NCBI RefSeq assembly: GCF_015354615.1
Contig: NZ_JACAVQ010000007.1
Span: 60,513 to 124,512, forward strand
Source: Aliidiomarina indica
GTDB taxonomy: Bacteria > Pseudomonadota > Gammaproteobacteria > Enterobacterales > Alteromonadaceae
Reading direction: 5' to 3'
Length of the DNA stretch: 64,000 bases
Program-made: the position numbers and the translations under genes
The notes under the pieces: generated by a model
The model's input: only the letters and a program-made list of their open reading frames with translations
Databases searched by the model: none
Told to the model about the DNA's origin: nothing
Part shown: piece by piece, positions 39,247 to 49,588 of the stretch
How positions within the stretch are numbered: position 1 is the stretch's first letter
How the letters are laid out: each line of letters opens with the position of its first letter

Positions 39247-39267
39247 GCCCGGCAATGCCGGCTTTTT
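39247..39267 (+). terminator. Short terminator before the rpsF operon
   Basis: CCGGC-AAT-GCCGG stem followed by CTTTTT; short but GC-rich, ends the rnr-rlmB transcript. Confidence 0.6.
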
Positions 39268-39269
39268 GC

Positions 39270-39298
39270 TTGCGCTTATTGGCTAAGTTACGTACAAT
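39270..39298 (+). promoter_or_regulatory. Promoter of the rpsF operon
   Basis: TTGCGC, 17-base spacer, TACAAT, then GCGCC discriminator. It starts 100 bases before rpsF. Confidence 0.7.
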
Positions 39299-39304
39299 GC
39301 GCCG

Positions 39305-39398
39305 GCTTGAATCAGCCCAACACAATGTTTCAAGTTCCTTGCCTTCATGTCAGCCGGGCTGAGCTGCACCTAGGCTTTAATCCATAAGGAGCAATTTA
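39305..39398 (+). promoter_or_regulatory. rpsF mRNA leader, possible S6:S18 feedback site
   Basis: The leader contains an AGCCG...GGCT hairpin region at 39352-39376. In many bacteria a CCG-containing hairpin in the rpsF leader binds the S6:S18 complex to repress translation; the CCG and flanking stem seen here are compatible with that, but the fold was not computed. Confidence 0.3.
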
Positions 39399-39767
39399 AT
39401 GCGTCATTATGAAATCGTATTTATGGTTCATCCGGACCAAAGCGAACAGGTTCCAGGCATGATCGAGCGGTACACAGAAACCGTGAAATCATCAGGCGGT
39501 TCAATTAACCGTTTAGAAGACTGGGGCCGTCGGCAACTAGCTTATCCAATCAACAAGCTGCACAAAGCTCACTATGTTCTAATGAACGTAGAAGCAACGG
39601 CAGAAGCTGTGGAAGAGTTAGAAACCAACTTCCGTTACAACGATGCGGTACTGCGCAGCCTGGTTATGCGTAAAGACGAAGCGATCAGCGAGCCTTCACC
39701 TTTTGGTAAGCCAAAAGAAAAAGAAGATCGCCGTGAAGCGAAAGCTGAGACTGCATCTGCTGAGTGA
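39399..39767 (+). CDS. rpsF: 30S ribosomal protein S6
   Basis: Binds the central domain of 16S rRNA as a dimer with S18. 122 residues; the typical start [20 protein letters not shown] and the [10 protein letters not shown] and HYVLMN blocks are clear. The acidic/basic C-terminal tail ([12 protein letters not shown]) resembles the region glutamylated by RimK in E. coli, though without a terminal poly-Glu. AAGGAG precedes the ATG. First gene of rpsF-priB-rpsR-rplI. Confidence 0.98.
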   Translation: MRHYEIVFMVHPDQSEQVPGMIERYTETVKSSGGSINRLEDWGRRQLAYPINKLHKAHYVLMNVEATAEAVEELETNFRYNDAVLRSLVMRKDEAISEPSPFGKPKEKEDRREAKAETASAE

Positions 39768-39793
39768 TGTCGGCTACAGCTCAGGGCTCTGCA

Positions 39794-40093
39794 ATGAACC
39801 ATTTAGTTATTCGCGGCACCTTAGTTAAAACGCCTCGATTAACCCGCAGCCCCTCTGGAATTTCCCACTTACTACTAGCGATCGAACATCGTTCGATGCA
39901 AGAAGAAGCGGGCTTAACACGACAGTGTTATGCAAGAATTCAAGCAGTGGTAAGCGGTGTGGAAGCAGAATCTTGGTCTACGAAACTTTCTCTGGGTAGT
40001 GAAATTGAGGCAAGCGGATTTTTACAGCGTCATGAAAACGCTAACGGAGTCCCACGATTAGTCCTCCATGCCCAGACTATAAAACAGGTTTAA
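39794..40093 (+). CDS. priB: Primosomal replication protein N
   Basis: PriB is an OB-fold dimer that stabilises PriA on DNA during replication restart. I chose ATG 39794 (MNHLVIRGTL), which aligns with E. coli PriB and gives 99 residues with the block SPSGISHLLLAIEHRSMQEE; GTG/ATG codons 27-30 bases upstream, overlapping the rpsF end, are alternatives. It lies between rpsF and rpsR as in E. coli. Confidence 0.9.
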   Translation: MNHLVIRGTLVKTPRLTRSPSGISHLLLAIEHRSMQEEAGLTRQCYARIQAVVSGVEAESWSTKLSLGSEIEASGFLQRHENANGVPRLVLHAQTIKQV

Positions 40094-40333
<240 letters not shown>

Positions 40334-40347
40334 AGGAGATTGTAACG

Positions 40348-40800
40348 ATGAATATTATTCTTCTTGATAAAGTTGCAAACCTTGGCAGCCTGGGCGACCA
40401 GGTGAACGTGAAGTCTGGCTATGCTCGTAACTTCTTGTTCCCACAAGGTAAAGCTGTTCCAGCGACTAAAGCGAATGTTGAAATGTTTGAACAACGTCGC
40501 GCTGAGTTGGAAGAGAAAATTGCCGCAGATTTAGCAACAGCTGAAGCGCGTGCAGAGAAAATCAACGGTTTAGACACTATTGTTATCACTTCTAAAGCTG
40601 GTGACGAAGGCAAACTGTTCGGTTCTATCGGTACCCGTGATATCGCTGATGCAGTAAATGCTGCCGGTGTTGAAGTGCAGAAGAGCGAGATTCTTATGCC
40701 TCATGGAACTATCCGTGAAGTAGGGGAATACGAAATCGAACTGCAATTGCACGCCGACGTACTTGCCGCTATTACCCTGAAGGTAGAAGCAGGCGAGTAA
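40348..40800 (+). CDS. rplI: 50S ribosomal protein L9
   Basis: 150 residues: N-terminal rRNA-binding domain ([31 protein letters not shown]), long connecting helix and C-terminal domain ([15 protein letters not shown]). L9 binds domain V of 23S rRNA and supports reading-frame fidelity. AAAGGAG precedes the ATG. Last gene of the operon, followed by a terminator. Confidence 0.98.
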   Translation: MNIILLDKVANLGSLGDQVNVKSGYARNFLFPQGKAVPATKANVEMFEQRRAELEEKIAADLATAEARAEKINGLDTIVITSKAGDEGKLFGSIGTRDIADAVNAAGVEVQKSEILMPHGTIREVGEYEIELQLHADVLAAITLKVEAGE

Positions 40801-40821
40801 GGATTACATATCCTTTCCATG

Positions 40822-40852
40822 AAAAGCAGCACCTCGGTGCTGCTTTTTTTTT
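40822..40852 (+). terminator. Terminator of the rpsF operon
   Basis: Eleven-bp stem AAAAGCAGCAC/GTGCTGCTTTT, CTCG loop, followed by five more T. Confidence 0.92.
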
Positions 40853-40942
40853 GTGGCCTGTGTATTATCGACGGTCTATCGTGAATTTTATATCAATAAT
40901 AGTTTTGTAATTCACTCAAGCAGCAATTTGGAAGCGAACTCT

Positions 40943-42355
40943 GTGGCCACTAAGAACCCCATGACAAAAACATCGAAGCCAACTGATGCAAAACTCGATG
41001 CGTTAAAAACGCCCCCCAATTCAATAGAAGCTGAGCAATCGGTGTTGGGCGGTCTGATGCTCGACAATCAGGCGTGGGATAATGTGGCGGAACGGGTCAT
41101 TACAGAGGATTTTTATTTGCTTTCGCATCGCCTTATTTTCGCAGTGATGCAGCGCTTAAGTGAAGAAAATAAACCTATCGATTTGGTCACGCTTACCGAG
41201 CGTTTAGAGTTATCAAATGAGCTCGAACGCGTAGGTGGAACGGCTTACTTACTTGAGATCCAAAAGAATACCCCAAGCTCTGCCAATATTAATGCTTATG
41301 CGGATATTGTGCGCGAACGCGCTTTGCTCCGGGAAATGATTGGAGTGGCCAATGAAATCGCGGAAGCGGGTTTCACTCCAAAAGGGCGTGCAAGTAAGGA
41401 GTTGCTCGATTTTGCTGAGTCAAAAGTGTTTGCCATTGCTGAAAAGCGAAGCTCAAGTAATGAAGGCCCGCAAAATCTGAAAGGCATTTTGGATAAAACC
41501 CTCGATCGCATTGAGTATTTAAGCCAAAACGCCAACTTAAGTGGTGTAACAGGGGTCTCGACGGGGTTTGTCGATCTAGACAAAAAAACCGCAGGCTTGC
41601 AGCCGTCGGATCTGGTGATCGTTGCCGCGCGACCCTCTATGGGTAAAACCACGTTTGCCATGAACTTGGTAGAGCGGGCGGCGTTGAATGAAGACAAGCC
41701 GGTAGTGGTGTTTAGCCTTGAGATGCCCTCCGAGCAGATTATTATGCGGATGCTTGCATCTTTGAGCCGGGTGAATCAAACCAAAGTACGTACCGGGCAG
41801 CTTGATGACGATGACTGGGCTCGCATTGCTTCGGCCATGACTATGCTCAAAGAGAAAGGCAAGTTATACATCGACGATAGCTCCGGTTTAACACCGACTG
41901 AAGTGCGCTCGCGCGCGCGCAGAATTGCGCGGGAACATAACGGCGTAAGTATGGTGATGGTGGATTACTTGCAGTTGATGACAGTACCCGGAATTTCGGA
42001 AAATAGAACCTTGGAAATTGCAGAAATTTCCCGTTCATTAAAAGCACTCGCCAAAGAGTTAAAGTGCCCCGTGGTGGCACTGTCTCAGCTGAACCGCTCC
42101 CTTGAGCAACGCGCAGATAAGCGCCCCGTGAATTCTGATTTACGTGAATCTGGTTCTATTGAGCAAGATGCCGATGTGATCATGTTTATTTATCGGGATG
42201 AGGTATATCACCCAGAAACCGAAGATGAAGGCTTAGCTGAAATTATTATTGGAAAGCAACGGAACGGACCGATCGGGCGAATTAAATTGCGTTTTCATGG
42301 TCAATATTCGCGCTTTGATAATTATTCCGGCGCTCCTGTAGATGATGAGTACTAA
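40943..42355 (+). CDS. dnaB: Replicative DNA helicase
   Basis: Hexameric 5'-3' helicase of the replisome. The N-terminal collar domain begins NSIEAEQSVLGGLMLD; the RecA-like motor has Walker A ARPSMGKTTFAMN and the DYLQLM and SQLNRSLEQRADKRP blocks. I chose GTG 40943 (GGAAG 8 bases upstream), giving 470 residues against 471 in E. coli; ATG 40961 is an alternative. No intein is present. alr follows directly. Confidence 0.95.
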   Translation: MATKNPMTKTSKPTDAKLDALKTPPNSIEAEQSVLGGLMLDNQAWDNVAERVITEDFYLLSHRLIFAVMQRLSEENKPIDLVTLTERLELSNELERVGGTAYLLEIQKNTPSSANINAYADIVRERALLREMIGVANEIAEAGFTPKGRASKELLDFAESKVFAIAEKRSSSNEGPQNLKGILDKTLDRIEYLSQNANLSGVTGVSTGFVDLDKKTAGLQPSDLVIVAARPSMGKTTFAMNLVERAALNEDKPVVVFSLEMPSEQIIMRMLASLSRVNQTKVRTGQLDDDDWARIASAMTMLKEKGKLYIDDSSGLTPTEVRSRARRIAREHNGVSMVMVDYLQLMTVPGISENRTLEIAEISRSLKALAKELKCPVVALSQLNRSLEQRADKRPVNSDLRESGSIEQDADVIMFIYRDEVYHPETEDEGLAEIIIGKQRNGPIGRIKLRFHGQYSRFDNYSGAPVDDEY

Positions 42356-42358
42356 ATA

Positions 42359-43474
42359 GTGATAGACACACCGGCATCTTCGCTCACCATGCGTCCGGCG
42401 TGGGCAGACATAGATCTAAACGCGTTACGTCATAACCTTCAGGTCCTTCGAGAGCGAGCAGGCTCACGACGTGTGCTTGCGATTTTAAAAGCCAACGCCT
42501 ATGGCCATGGCTTAACTCGCATTGCGCAGGCACTCGGTGATGTTGATGCTATCGGTGTGGCGCGAGTTGATGAAGCTTTGGAGCTTCGCAAAGCCGGGAT
42601 TACGCGTCCGATTGTACTGCTCGAAGGTTTCTTTGATGCCAAGCAAATTCCTGTGTTAGCCGTGAGCCATATTCAACCGGTGTTACATACCAAACACCAA
42701 GTTGGCCAACTGCTGCGCACACCTGACCTTCCAGAGCCTATGCGAGTTTGGTTAAAAGTGGATACAGGCATGCATCGTTTGGGACTAAACGCAGAAGATG
42801 CAGAACGTATATATCATGCGCTTGATCAATCGCCTTTAGTTACGGGTCATCCGGTACTAATGAGCCACTTTGCCTGTGCTGACGAGCCGGATCATGAACT
42901 CAATGGCCGCCAAATAGCCTTGTTTGAGGATATTAAACAAGCGCTCCCTTACGCCACAACATCCTTTGCCAATAGCGCAGCACTATTTGCGGATTTAGCC
43001 GCTGATGATGATTGGGTGCGCCCAGGTGTAGCGCTTTACGGCATAAGCCCTTTTCCGCAACAAACCGGAACCGATTTAAACTTGCAGGCGGTGATGAAGC
43101 TGCAGGCCAGCATTATTTCAATTCGAAAAATTCGAGCAGGGGAATCGGTGGGCTATGGGGCGTCGTGGACGGCAAGTAACGATACGTGGATTGGCATCGT
43201 TGCTATTGGTTACGGAGATGGTTATCCGCGTCATGCACCTCATGGTACGCCAGTGTGGATTAATGGTCAGGAGTATCCACTGGTAGGCCGGGTTGCTATG
43301 GATATGATTACTGTTGAGTTAGGCCCAAATATGAGCGCTCAATTGGGTGACACCGCGCAACTTTGGGGGCCGGATCTCCCCGTGGAAAAGGTTGCAGAGA
43401 AAGTAGGTACAATTCCTTACGAATTACTGTGCAACGTGGCGCGGCGAGTAAATTTAGACTATTTAAACGAATAA
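42359..43474 (+). CDS. alr: Alanine racemase
   Basis: PLP enzyme that makes D-alanine for peptidoglycan. Lys44 in LKANAYGHG binds PLP and Tyr266 in VGYGASW is the second acid-base residue; DTGMHRLG and GRVAMDMI are further family marks. The start used is GTG 42359, three bases after dnaB; ATG 42389 (MRPAWADIDL) is possible and closer to the E. coli length. The dnaB-alr order is conserved. Confidence 0.95.
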   Translation: MIDTPASSLTMRPAWADIDLNALRHNLQVLRERAGSRRVLAILKANAYGHGLTRIAQALGDVDAIGVARVDEALELRKAGITRPIVLLEGFFDAKQIPVLAVSHIQPVLHTKHQVGQLLRTPDLPEPMRVWLKVDTGMHRLGLNAEDAERIYHALDQSPLVTGHPVLMSHFACADEPDHELNGRQIALFEDIKQALPYATTSFANSAALFADLAADDDWVRPGVALYGISPFPQQTGTDLNLQAVMKLQASIISIRKIRAGESVGYGASWTASNDTWIGIVAIGYGDGYPRHAPHGTPVWINGQEYPLVGRVAMDMITVELGPNMSAQLGDTAQLWGPDLPVEKVAEKVGTIPYELLCNVARRVNLDYLNE

Positions 43475-43498
43475 AAGAGGCATAAATGCCTCTTTTAT
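43471..43498. terminator. Bidirectional terminator between alr and zur
   Basis: ATAAAAGAGGCA and its complement around TAAA, serving convergent alr and zur. Confidence 0.88.
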
Positions 43499-43516
43499 AT
43501 TGCGAAAGTAACGCAG

Positions 43517-43990
43517 TTACATGACCTTGGGGGTTTCACTCTCAATCCCTTCTTTGGTACAGGTATTGCAGATACCTATGGCCTCTACAGTTTGTTGATG
43601 GACACTAAATCCTTGATTCTGCGCTTGCTGCAAAAACTCTTCATGTACACCGCGTGAATGAATTTCCTGCACGCCCCCGCAATGGGAACAAATGAGCATC
43701 TGAACGGGATGTTGCTTTTCAAAGTGCGAGCACAATACATAGCTATTCGACGATGAAACTTTATGCACAAAGCCCTGCGCTTGCAGAAATTCTAATGCCC
43801 GATAAATGGTCGGTGGCTTGGCATTAGGCATGCCCTGTTTTAACTGCTCAAGAAGATCGTAAGCGCCAATGGCTCCCGACTGCTTCGTCAGTAACTCAAA
43901 TACTTCTCGCCGGGTTGGTGTTAGCCGAACACCTCGTCGTTGACACATGACTTCTGCACGTTGAACCAGTTGTTGGGTATTTTTACTCAT
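43517..43990 (-). CDS. zur: Zinc uptake regulator Zur (Fur family)
   Basis: 157 residues from ATG 43990 (MSKNTQQLVQRAEVMC). Winged helix with RLTPTRREVFELL and AKPPTIYRALEFL, then the dimer domain with CSHCGG and a C-terminal CNTC pair for structural zinc. The GAIGAYDLLEQL and NSYVLC blocks follow Zur rather than Fur. Zur represses zinc-import and alternative ribosomal protein genes when zinc is ample. No good ribosome site is seen before either possible start (43990 or 44038). Divergent from dusA, as in E. coli. Confidence 0.9.
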   Translation of the reverse strand: MSKNTQQLVQRAEVMCQRRGVRLTPTRREVFELLTKQSGAIGAYDLLEQLKQGMPNAKPPTIYRALEFLQAQGFVHKVSSSNSYVLCSHFEKQHPVQMLICSHCGGVQEIHSRGVHEEFLQQAQNQGFSVHQQTVEAIGICNTCTKEGIESETPKVM

Positions 43991-44139
43991 ATTCAAGGGC
44001 GCTTTTATCACTTTAAAACCAGAATAAAGAGTCTTCATCTTAGCATGGATTCTTTATGGGAATGCAAGGGCAGCAGCGCGTCTCTATTTTTTGCTGGGGA
44101 TTTCCAGTAAAATAGCGCGCTGATAAAGAGGAGTAGTTG

Positions 44140-45126
44140 ATGATCAGCGTAGCCCCGATGCTGGATTGGACCGATCGGCACTGTCGGTTTTTCCATCGGC
44201 AAATAAGCCAGCACGCACTGTTGTATACCGAGATGGTTACAACAGGTGCGATATTGCATGGGCGCATGGATTTTCTAGCCTATAACGAGCAGGAGCACCC
44301 TGTGGCGTTGCAACTTGGCGGTAGTGATCCAACGGATTTGGCACGTTGTGCAAAATTAGCAGAAGAGCGAGGCTATGACGAAATCAACCTAAACGTGGGT
44401 TGTCCCTCTGATCGCGTCCAAAATGGGCGTTTCGGTGCTTGTTTAATGGCAGAGCCCGCGCTGGTGGCAGAGTGTATCAAAGCCATGCAAGACGCTGCCC
44501 CAACGACCTTGGTAACAGTAAAAACGCGTTTGGGTATCGATGAACATGATAGCTATGCGTTTTTACAAGCATTCTTAGAGCCGCTGCGTGAGATACAGTG
44601 CCCACGGGTGATTTTGCATGCTCGCAAAGCTTGGCTCAATGGCTTGAGCCCCAAACAGAATCGCGAAATTCCGCCACTCGACTATGCCCGCGTATACCAA
44701 GCGAAACGAGATTATTCAGAGTTTGAAATACACCTCAACGGCGGTGTGGAATCTGTTGAGCAAGCCCGACAGCACTTGACCCTCGTCGATGGTGTGATGA
44801 TAGGTCGCGCAGCCTATCAAAATCCTTGGTTGCTTGCTGAGGCTGACGAATTAATGGGGCATGGGCCATCAACCGTCAGTAAAGAGCAGGTCATTACCAC
44901 TATGGCAGCCTATATTGAATCGCATATCGCCCAGGGCGGACGGTTTTGGCATGTAGCACGCCATATGTTGGGATTATTTCAAGCCTGTCCGGGCGCACGT
45001 CAGTGGCGCCGTCACCTTAGTCAACAAGGGCCGACAGCGGTAGACGCATCGCCGTTATGGGAGGCCTACGGAATTGTAAAACGGGAAACCGAGCGGGCTC
45101 AGGAACGCGCGCTTTCGCCTAGTTAG
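44140..45126 (+). CDS. dusA: tRNA-dihydrouridine(20/20a) synthase
   Basis: FMN enzyme that reduces U20/U20a in the tRNA D-loop. 328 residues; [24 protein letters not shown], catalytic Cys88 in [14 protein letters not shown] and the FMN motif [22 protein letters not shown] 44140 has AAAGAGGAG 6 bases upstream. Subtype A is indicated by overall similarity to E. coli DusA and by its position divergent from zur. Confidence 0.95.
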   Translation: MISVAPMLDWTDRHCRFFHRQISQHALLYTEMVTTGAILHGRMDFLAYNEQEHPVALQLGGSDPTDLARCAKLAEERGYDEINLNVGCPSDRVQNGRFGACLMAEPALVAECIKAMQDAAPTTLVTVKTRLGIDEHDSYAFLQAFLEPLREIQCPRVILHARKAWLNGLSPKQNREIPPLDYARVYQAKRDYSEFEIHLNGGVESVEQARQHLTLVDGVMIGRAAYQNPWLLAEADELMGHGPSTVSKEQVITTMAAYIESHIAQGGRFWHVARHMLGLFQACPGARQWRRHLSQQGPTAVDASPLWEAYGIVKRETERAQERALSPS

Positions 45127-45158
45127 TCAGTTACACCAGTCGTATTCAATAATTAGTC

Positions 45159-45204
45159 AAAAAGACTAACGCAGTGGTTGAAGTCATTGTGTTGGTCTTT
45201 TTTG
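45159..45204 (+). terminator. Terminator of dusA
   Basis: AAAAAGACTAAC pairs with GTTGGTCTTTTT (one G-T pair) around a 20-base loop and is followed by TGTTTTT. Confidence 0.75.
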
Positions 45205-45341
45205 TTTTTAATAAATACCAATATATCAGTTAGTTGCAATGTTGGCATGGGAATTGAATATCTATCGTTATGCATCAAACATATTGGCAAATGACGCACA
45301 CAAATCACGTCACTTGCCGTGGATAACGAAAGGAGAACACC

Positions 45342-45647
45342 ATGACTTCAGTAAAAACATTGGCTAGTGCGATAGTTGTCGCCGTCCTAATGCAGGCGCC
45401 AGTACATGCCGCAGATACCACAAGTGCACACCAGGATATGAATATCCATGACGTACTTAAACAGGAATTGGGTGGACAGGTTATGCATTTTAACCAGCAG
45501 TTTACTCATTCCGTGAGCGCAGCTGCACGCTTTCAGTTAGAGGCAGACAAGGAAGAATTTAAAAATGCTCTCTTGGATGAACTTGCTGAAAACGATCATC
45601 TGCTCGCTAAGCGCGCTGAGAAGGGAGAAAAGCCTCTCGCTCCGTAA
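45342..45647 (+). CDS. Small secreted protein of unknown function
   Basis: Not recognised. 101 residues with a clear signal peptide (MTSVKTLASAIVVAVLMQAP to VHA, cut at about residue 23); the mature 78 residues are helical and charged (FQLEADKEEFKNALLDELAEN). AAAGGAGAACACC gives a strong ribosome site. It stands 60 bases upstream of the dipeptidase gene in the same direction and may share its transcript; both products go to the periplasm. Confidence 0.7.
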   Translation: MTSVKTLASAIVVAVLMQAPVHAADTTSAHQDMNIHDVLKQELGGQVMHFNQQFTHSVSAAARFQLEADKEEFKNALLDELAENDHLLAKRAEKGEKPLAP

Positions 45648-45706
45648 CCGATTCTTTGCTAGTCTTGAGTGACACACCAACACAATAAGAACACTAGGAC
45701 TTAGCT

Positions 45707-46909
45707 ATGAAGAACGTACTTGCGATCACTATCGCCGGAGCCCTTTCAATGGCAACTTTCTCTGCTCAGAGTACAGAGATTGTAGCAGGCGAACAGGCTA
45801 TGCGAATTGCTCAGGAATCGATGATTATCGATACTCACATCGATGTCCCCTGGCGTTTAATAAACGACTGGGAGGATGTGAGTAAAGCCACTGAACGTGG
45901 TGATTTCGATTACGAACGAGCGCTCGCTGGTGGTTTGAACGTTCCTTTCATGGCGATCTACATTCCCTCTAGTTATGAAGACAACGGCGCATACACGCTC
46001 GCCAATCATCTCATCGATTTTATGGAAGCACTGGTGTATCGGGCACCCGAAAAATTTGCTATCCCTCATTCGGTAGATGACCTTTTTGCCCATCAAGAAA
46101 AGGGCCTGATGAGTCTGGCCATGGGAATGGAGAATGGCGCACCTATCGAGGGTGACATGGAGAAGCTTTATCACTTCTTCGAACGGGGTGTGCGCTACAT
46201 TACGTTAGCCCACTCTGAAGACAATCACATTGCTGATTCATCGTACGATATCCGTCAAACTTGGGGCGGGCTAAGCCCATTCGGTCGCGACCTCGTGCGA
46301 GAAATGAATCGCATCGGCATGATGGTGGATGTTTCCCATATTTCTGATAAAGCATTTTATGATGTGCTTGAAATTACTCAGGTACCTGTGGTGGCAACGC
46401 ACTCGTCAGCTCGGCGCTTTACGCCAGGTTGGCAGCGCAATATGAATGACGACATGATCAAGGCCTTAGCTGAGAATGGTGGCGTGATTCAAGTTACTTT
46501 TGGCTCTACTTTTGTGACGCCAATGGCGAATCAACACCGGGCACGAATTCAAAGACTAACCCGTGAGATTAATGCACGGTTAGGCGAGGGAACCCCAGAG
46601 GCGATTGCAGCGATTGAGAAAATGCGTGAAGAAAACCCTTATCCGTTCGCTACCAAAGCCGATGTTCTGGATCATATCGATCACATTGTTAATTTAGTCG
46701 GTATTGAACATGTCGGTATAGGTTCTGATTATGATGGCGTAGGGGATACCTTACCGGTTGGTTTGAAAGATGCGAGAACCTTCCCTAACTTGATTCAGGG
46801 CTTGCTCGACCGTGGCTATTCAGAAGAAGATATTAATAAAATTCTGCACGGGAATACCTTGCGGGTGTGGCGTGCCGCAGAAGCATTCGCCGCAGCCGAA
46901 GCCGAGTAA
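45707..46909 (+). CDS. Membrane dipeptidase (peptidase M19)
   Basis: 400 residues with a signal peptide (about 1-22). Renal-dipeptidase-type zinc barrel: DTHIDVPW (HxD ligands), MGMENG (bridging Glu), THSSARRF and GSDYDGVGDTLPVGL. These enzymes hydrolyse dipeptides, including L-D types, in the periplasm or at the cell surface. The exact substrate cannot be read from sequence. AGGA 7 bases before ATG. Confidence 0.92.
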   Translation: MKNVLAITIAGALSMATFSAQSTEIVAGEQAMRIAQESMIIDTHIDVPWRLINDWEDVSKATERGDFDYERALAGGLNVPFMAIYIPSSYEDNGAYTLANHLIDFMEALVYRAPEKFAIPHSVDDLFAHQEKGLMSLAMGMENGAPIEGDMEKLYHFFERGVRYITLAHSEDNHIADSSYDIRQTWGGLSPFGRDLVREMNRIGMMVDVSHISDKAFYDVLEITQVPVVATHSSARRFTPGWQRNMNDDMIKALAENGGVIQVTFGSTFVTPMANQHRARIQRLTREINARLGEGTPEAIAAIEKMREENPYPFATKADVLDHIDHIVNLVGIEHVGIGSDYDGVGDTLPVGLKDARTFPNLIQGLLDRGYSEEDINKILHGNTLRVWRAAEAFAAAEAE

Positions 46910-47000
46910 AGCACAATCGCCGAGTGGACTGCAGGTTTATTCGTTAAAAAAATGTAGATATACTCGGCAACACATTCATTAGAATTAGAGTTAGTTAGCC

Positions 47001-47612
47001 ATGCCGACATCGTTAATCGTCGTTGATGATTTTTTTAGTAATGCTCAAGGGCTGCGAGATGCAGCCCTCCGTCTTACCTATCCTGAAGTGCAAGGTCCGT
47101 ATCCGGGTCGCAACTCAGTAGAGCGTATAAATTTGGAAGGCCTTACCAATGAAGTATCTCGTATTGTTGGCGAGCCTTTGGTTGCGATGGAGCAAGGACA
47201 AGCCCATGGTAAATGTAGGATTGCTTTAGGTACTGATGTAGGTGAGGCCAAAGTGCATGTTGATGGCTCTCACTGGTCGGGAATTCTGTACCTAAGCAAA
47301 CCCGAAGATTGCCGCGGGGGAACTGAGTTTTTTAGACATATCCCCACCAATACTGAGCGTGCACCATATAGCGACCAAGAAGCATTACAGCGATTTGGAG
47401 CTACATCAGCAAAACAGTGGACAGCGGATATTCTAGACAATGACTCAACCGATGACTCGAAATGGGAAATGACGATGCGTGTACCCATGCGATTTAATCG
47501 ATTGGTACTGTTGCGACCATGGTTATGGCACACGGCGGGTGAGTCGTTTGGCACGACCCCAGAAGATGGGCGTTTAATCTATTTAATGTTCTTCGGCTCC
47601 GCACGGGGCTAG
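47001..47612 (+). CDS. DUF6445 protein, 2-oxoglutarate/Fe(II) dioxygenase-like
   Basis: 203 residues, cytosolic. The pattern follows DUF6445: VHVDGSHWSGILYLSKPEDC then RGGTEFFRH, and LRPWLWHTAGESFG. The HxD pair (His86, Asp88) and the distal His177 form the usual Fe(II) facial triad of double-stranded beta-helix dioxygenases, so an oxygenase fold is likely; substrate and activity are unknown. In marine gammaproteobacteria such genes are often found near tryptophan halogenase-like genes, which are absent here. It stands alone before a terminator. Confidence 0.75.
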   Translation: MPTSLIVVDDFFSNAQGLRDAALRLTYPEVQGPYPGRNSVERINLEGLTNEVSRIVGEPLVAMEQGQAHGKCRIALGTDVGEAKVHVDGSHWSGILYLSKPEDCRGGTEFFRHIPTNTERAPYSDQEALQRFGATSAKQWTADILDNDSTDDSKWEMTMRVPMRFNRLVLLRPWLWHTAGESFGTTPEDGRLIYLMFFGSARG

Positions 47613-47616
47613 TGTT

Positions 47617-47643
47617 AAAGACCCGAGTGATGCTCGGGTCTTT
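47617..47643 (+). terminator. Terminator of the DUF6445 gene
   Basis: AAAGACCCGAG and its complement around TGATG, then TTTT. Confidence 0.92.
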
Positions 47644-47728
47644 TCGTTTTCACAGACTTAGCCATAAGTGCACTTTCAATAGGGTTTCTACAGGATAGCG
47701 CCACAGGCGATTCATACTGCAGAAAGCC

Positions 47729-47756
47729 TTGACTTGCCCCTCCAAACCCGTATAAT
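47729..47756 (+). promoter_or_regulatory. S10 operon promoter
   Basis: TTGACT, 16-base spacer, perfect TATAAT, followed by CTCGCCC. The GC-rich discriminator fits stringent (ppGpp) control. Transcription should begin near 47763. Confidence 0.85.
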
Positions 47757-47762
47757 CTCGCC

Positions 47763-48290
<528 letters not shown>

Positions 48291-48325
48291 GTGAGCAACA
48301 AGATTCTGGATAAGAGGTTTTAACA

Positions 48326-48964
48326 ATGGCTATTGGTCTAGTCGGTCGGAAAGTAGGAATGACGCGCATCTTCCAAGAAGATGGTGCATCAGTTCCTGTG
48401 ACTGTGATCGAAGTGTTGGCGAACCGTGTGACTCAGGTTAAAAACCTAGACACCGACGGTTACCGTGCACTTCAGGTGACCACTGGTAGCAAGAAGACCA
48501 ACCGTGTCAACAAACCTGCAGCAGGTCACTTCGCCAAAGCTGGCGTAGAAGCTGGCCGTGGTCTGTGGGAATTCCGCCTTAATGGCGAAGAAGGTACTGA
48601 CATCGAAGTTGGATCTGAGCTGACCGTGGAAATCTTTGCGGACACCAAAATGGTAGACGTAACCGGTACCTCCAAAGGTAAAGGTTTCGCCGGTACTGTG
48701 AAACGCTGGAACTTCAGCATGCAAGACGCGACGCATGGTAACTCATTGTCGCATCGTGCGCCTGGTTCTATCGGTCAAAACCAGTCACCTGGTAAAGTTT
48801 TTAAAGGTAAGAAGATGGCCGGCCACATGGGTTCTGAGCGCGTAACTGTGCAGTCCCTTGAAGTCGTCCGTGTTGACGCTGAGCGCAACTTGCTTCTGGT
48901 TAAAGGCGCTGTCCCTGGAGCTTCTGGTGGCAACGTTATCGTTAAGCCAGCAGTGAAAGCGTAA
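48326..48964 (+). CDS. rplC: 50S ribosomal protein L3
   Basis: 212 residues. Nucleates 50S assembly and reaches the peptidyl-transferase centre through its long loop. [12 protein letters not shown] at the start and [20 protein letters not shown] with [10 protein letters not shown] carry the loop, including the Gln that PrmB methylates in E. coli. Confidence 0.99.
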   Translation: MAIGLVGRKVGMTRIFQEDGASVPVTVIEVLANRVTQVKNLDTDGYRALQVTTGSKKTNRVNKPAAGHFAKAGVEAGRGLWEFRLNGEEGTDIEVGSELTVEIFADTKMVDVTGTSKGKGFAGTVKRWNFSMQDATHGNSLSHRAPGSIGQNQSPGKVFKGKKMAGHMGSERVTVQSLEVVRVDAERNLLLVKGAVPGASGGNVIVKPAVKA

Positions 48965-48982
48965 CGTCTGAGGAGATTAGTG

Positions 48983-49588
48983 ATGGAATTAGCATTAAAA
49001 GACGCGAAAGGCGCTCTTGAAGTTTCCGAAGCTACCTTTGGACGTGAATTCAATGAAGCTTTGGTGCATCAGGTTGTAGTGGCCTATGCAGCGGGCGCAC
49101 GTCAAGGTAGTCGGGCTCAAAAGACGCGTTCAGAAGTTTCTGGTGGTGGCAAAAAGCCATGGCGCCAGAAAGGTACTGGTCGCGCTCGTGCGGGTACTAT
49201 CCGCAGCCCATTGTGGCGTTCAGGTGGTGTTAGCTTCGCAGCGAAACCACAGAATCACGCCCAAAAGGTTAACAAGAAGATGTATCGCGGTGCGCTCAAG
49301 AGCATTCTCTCTGAGCTAGTTCGCCAAGATCGTCTGATCGTTGTTGAGAACTTTGGTATCGATACGCCAAAGACGAAGCAACTGGTAAGCAAGTTGAAAG
49401 AGCTGGAATTGAACGACGTTCTAATCATCACCAAAGATGTTGATGAGAACTTGTTCCTGGCTTCTCGTAACCTGCATAAAGTCGACGTACGTGATGTACA
49501 GGGCATCGATCCGGTCAGCTTGATCGCATTCGATAAAGTTCTGTTCACTGCGGACGCAGTCAAGCAGCTTGAGGAGACATTGTCATGA
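48983..49588 (+). CDS. rplD: 50S ribosomal protein L4
   Basis: 201 residues from ATG 48983 (AGGAGA 6 bases upstream; a GTG three bases earlier is disfavoured), equal to E. coli. Its extended loop [19 protein letters not shown] lines the exit tunnel where macrolides bind and looks wild-type. In E. coli free L4 represses the S10 operon through RNase E and attenuation. Overlaps rplW by 4 bases. Confidence 0.98.
   Translation: MELALKDAKGALEVSEATFGREFNEALVHQVVVAYAAGARQGSRAQKTRSEVSGGGKKPWRQKGTGRARAGTIRSPLWRSGGVSFAAKPQNHAQKVNKKMYRGALKSILSELVRQDRLIVVENFGIDTPKTKQLVSKLKELELNDVLIITKDVDENLFLASRNLHKVDVRDVQGIDPVSLIAFDKVLFTADAVKQLEETLS

Noticed and set aside
45240..45262. TTGGCATGGGAATTGAA resembling a sigma-54 -24/-12 promoter
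   Set aside because: The -12 element lacks the required GC (TTGAA instead of TTGCA), so it is not a credible sigma-54 site.
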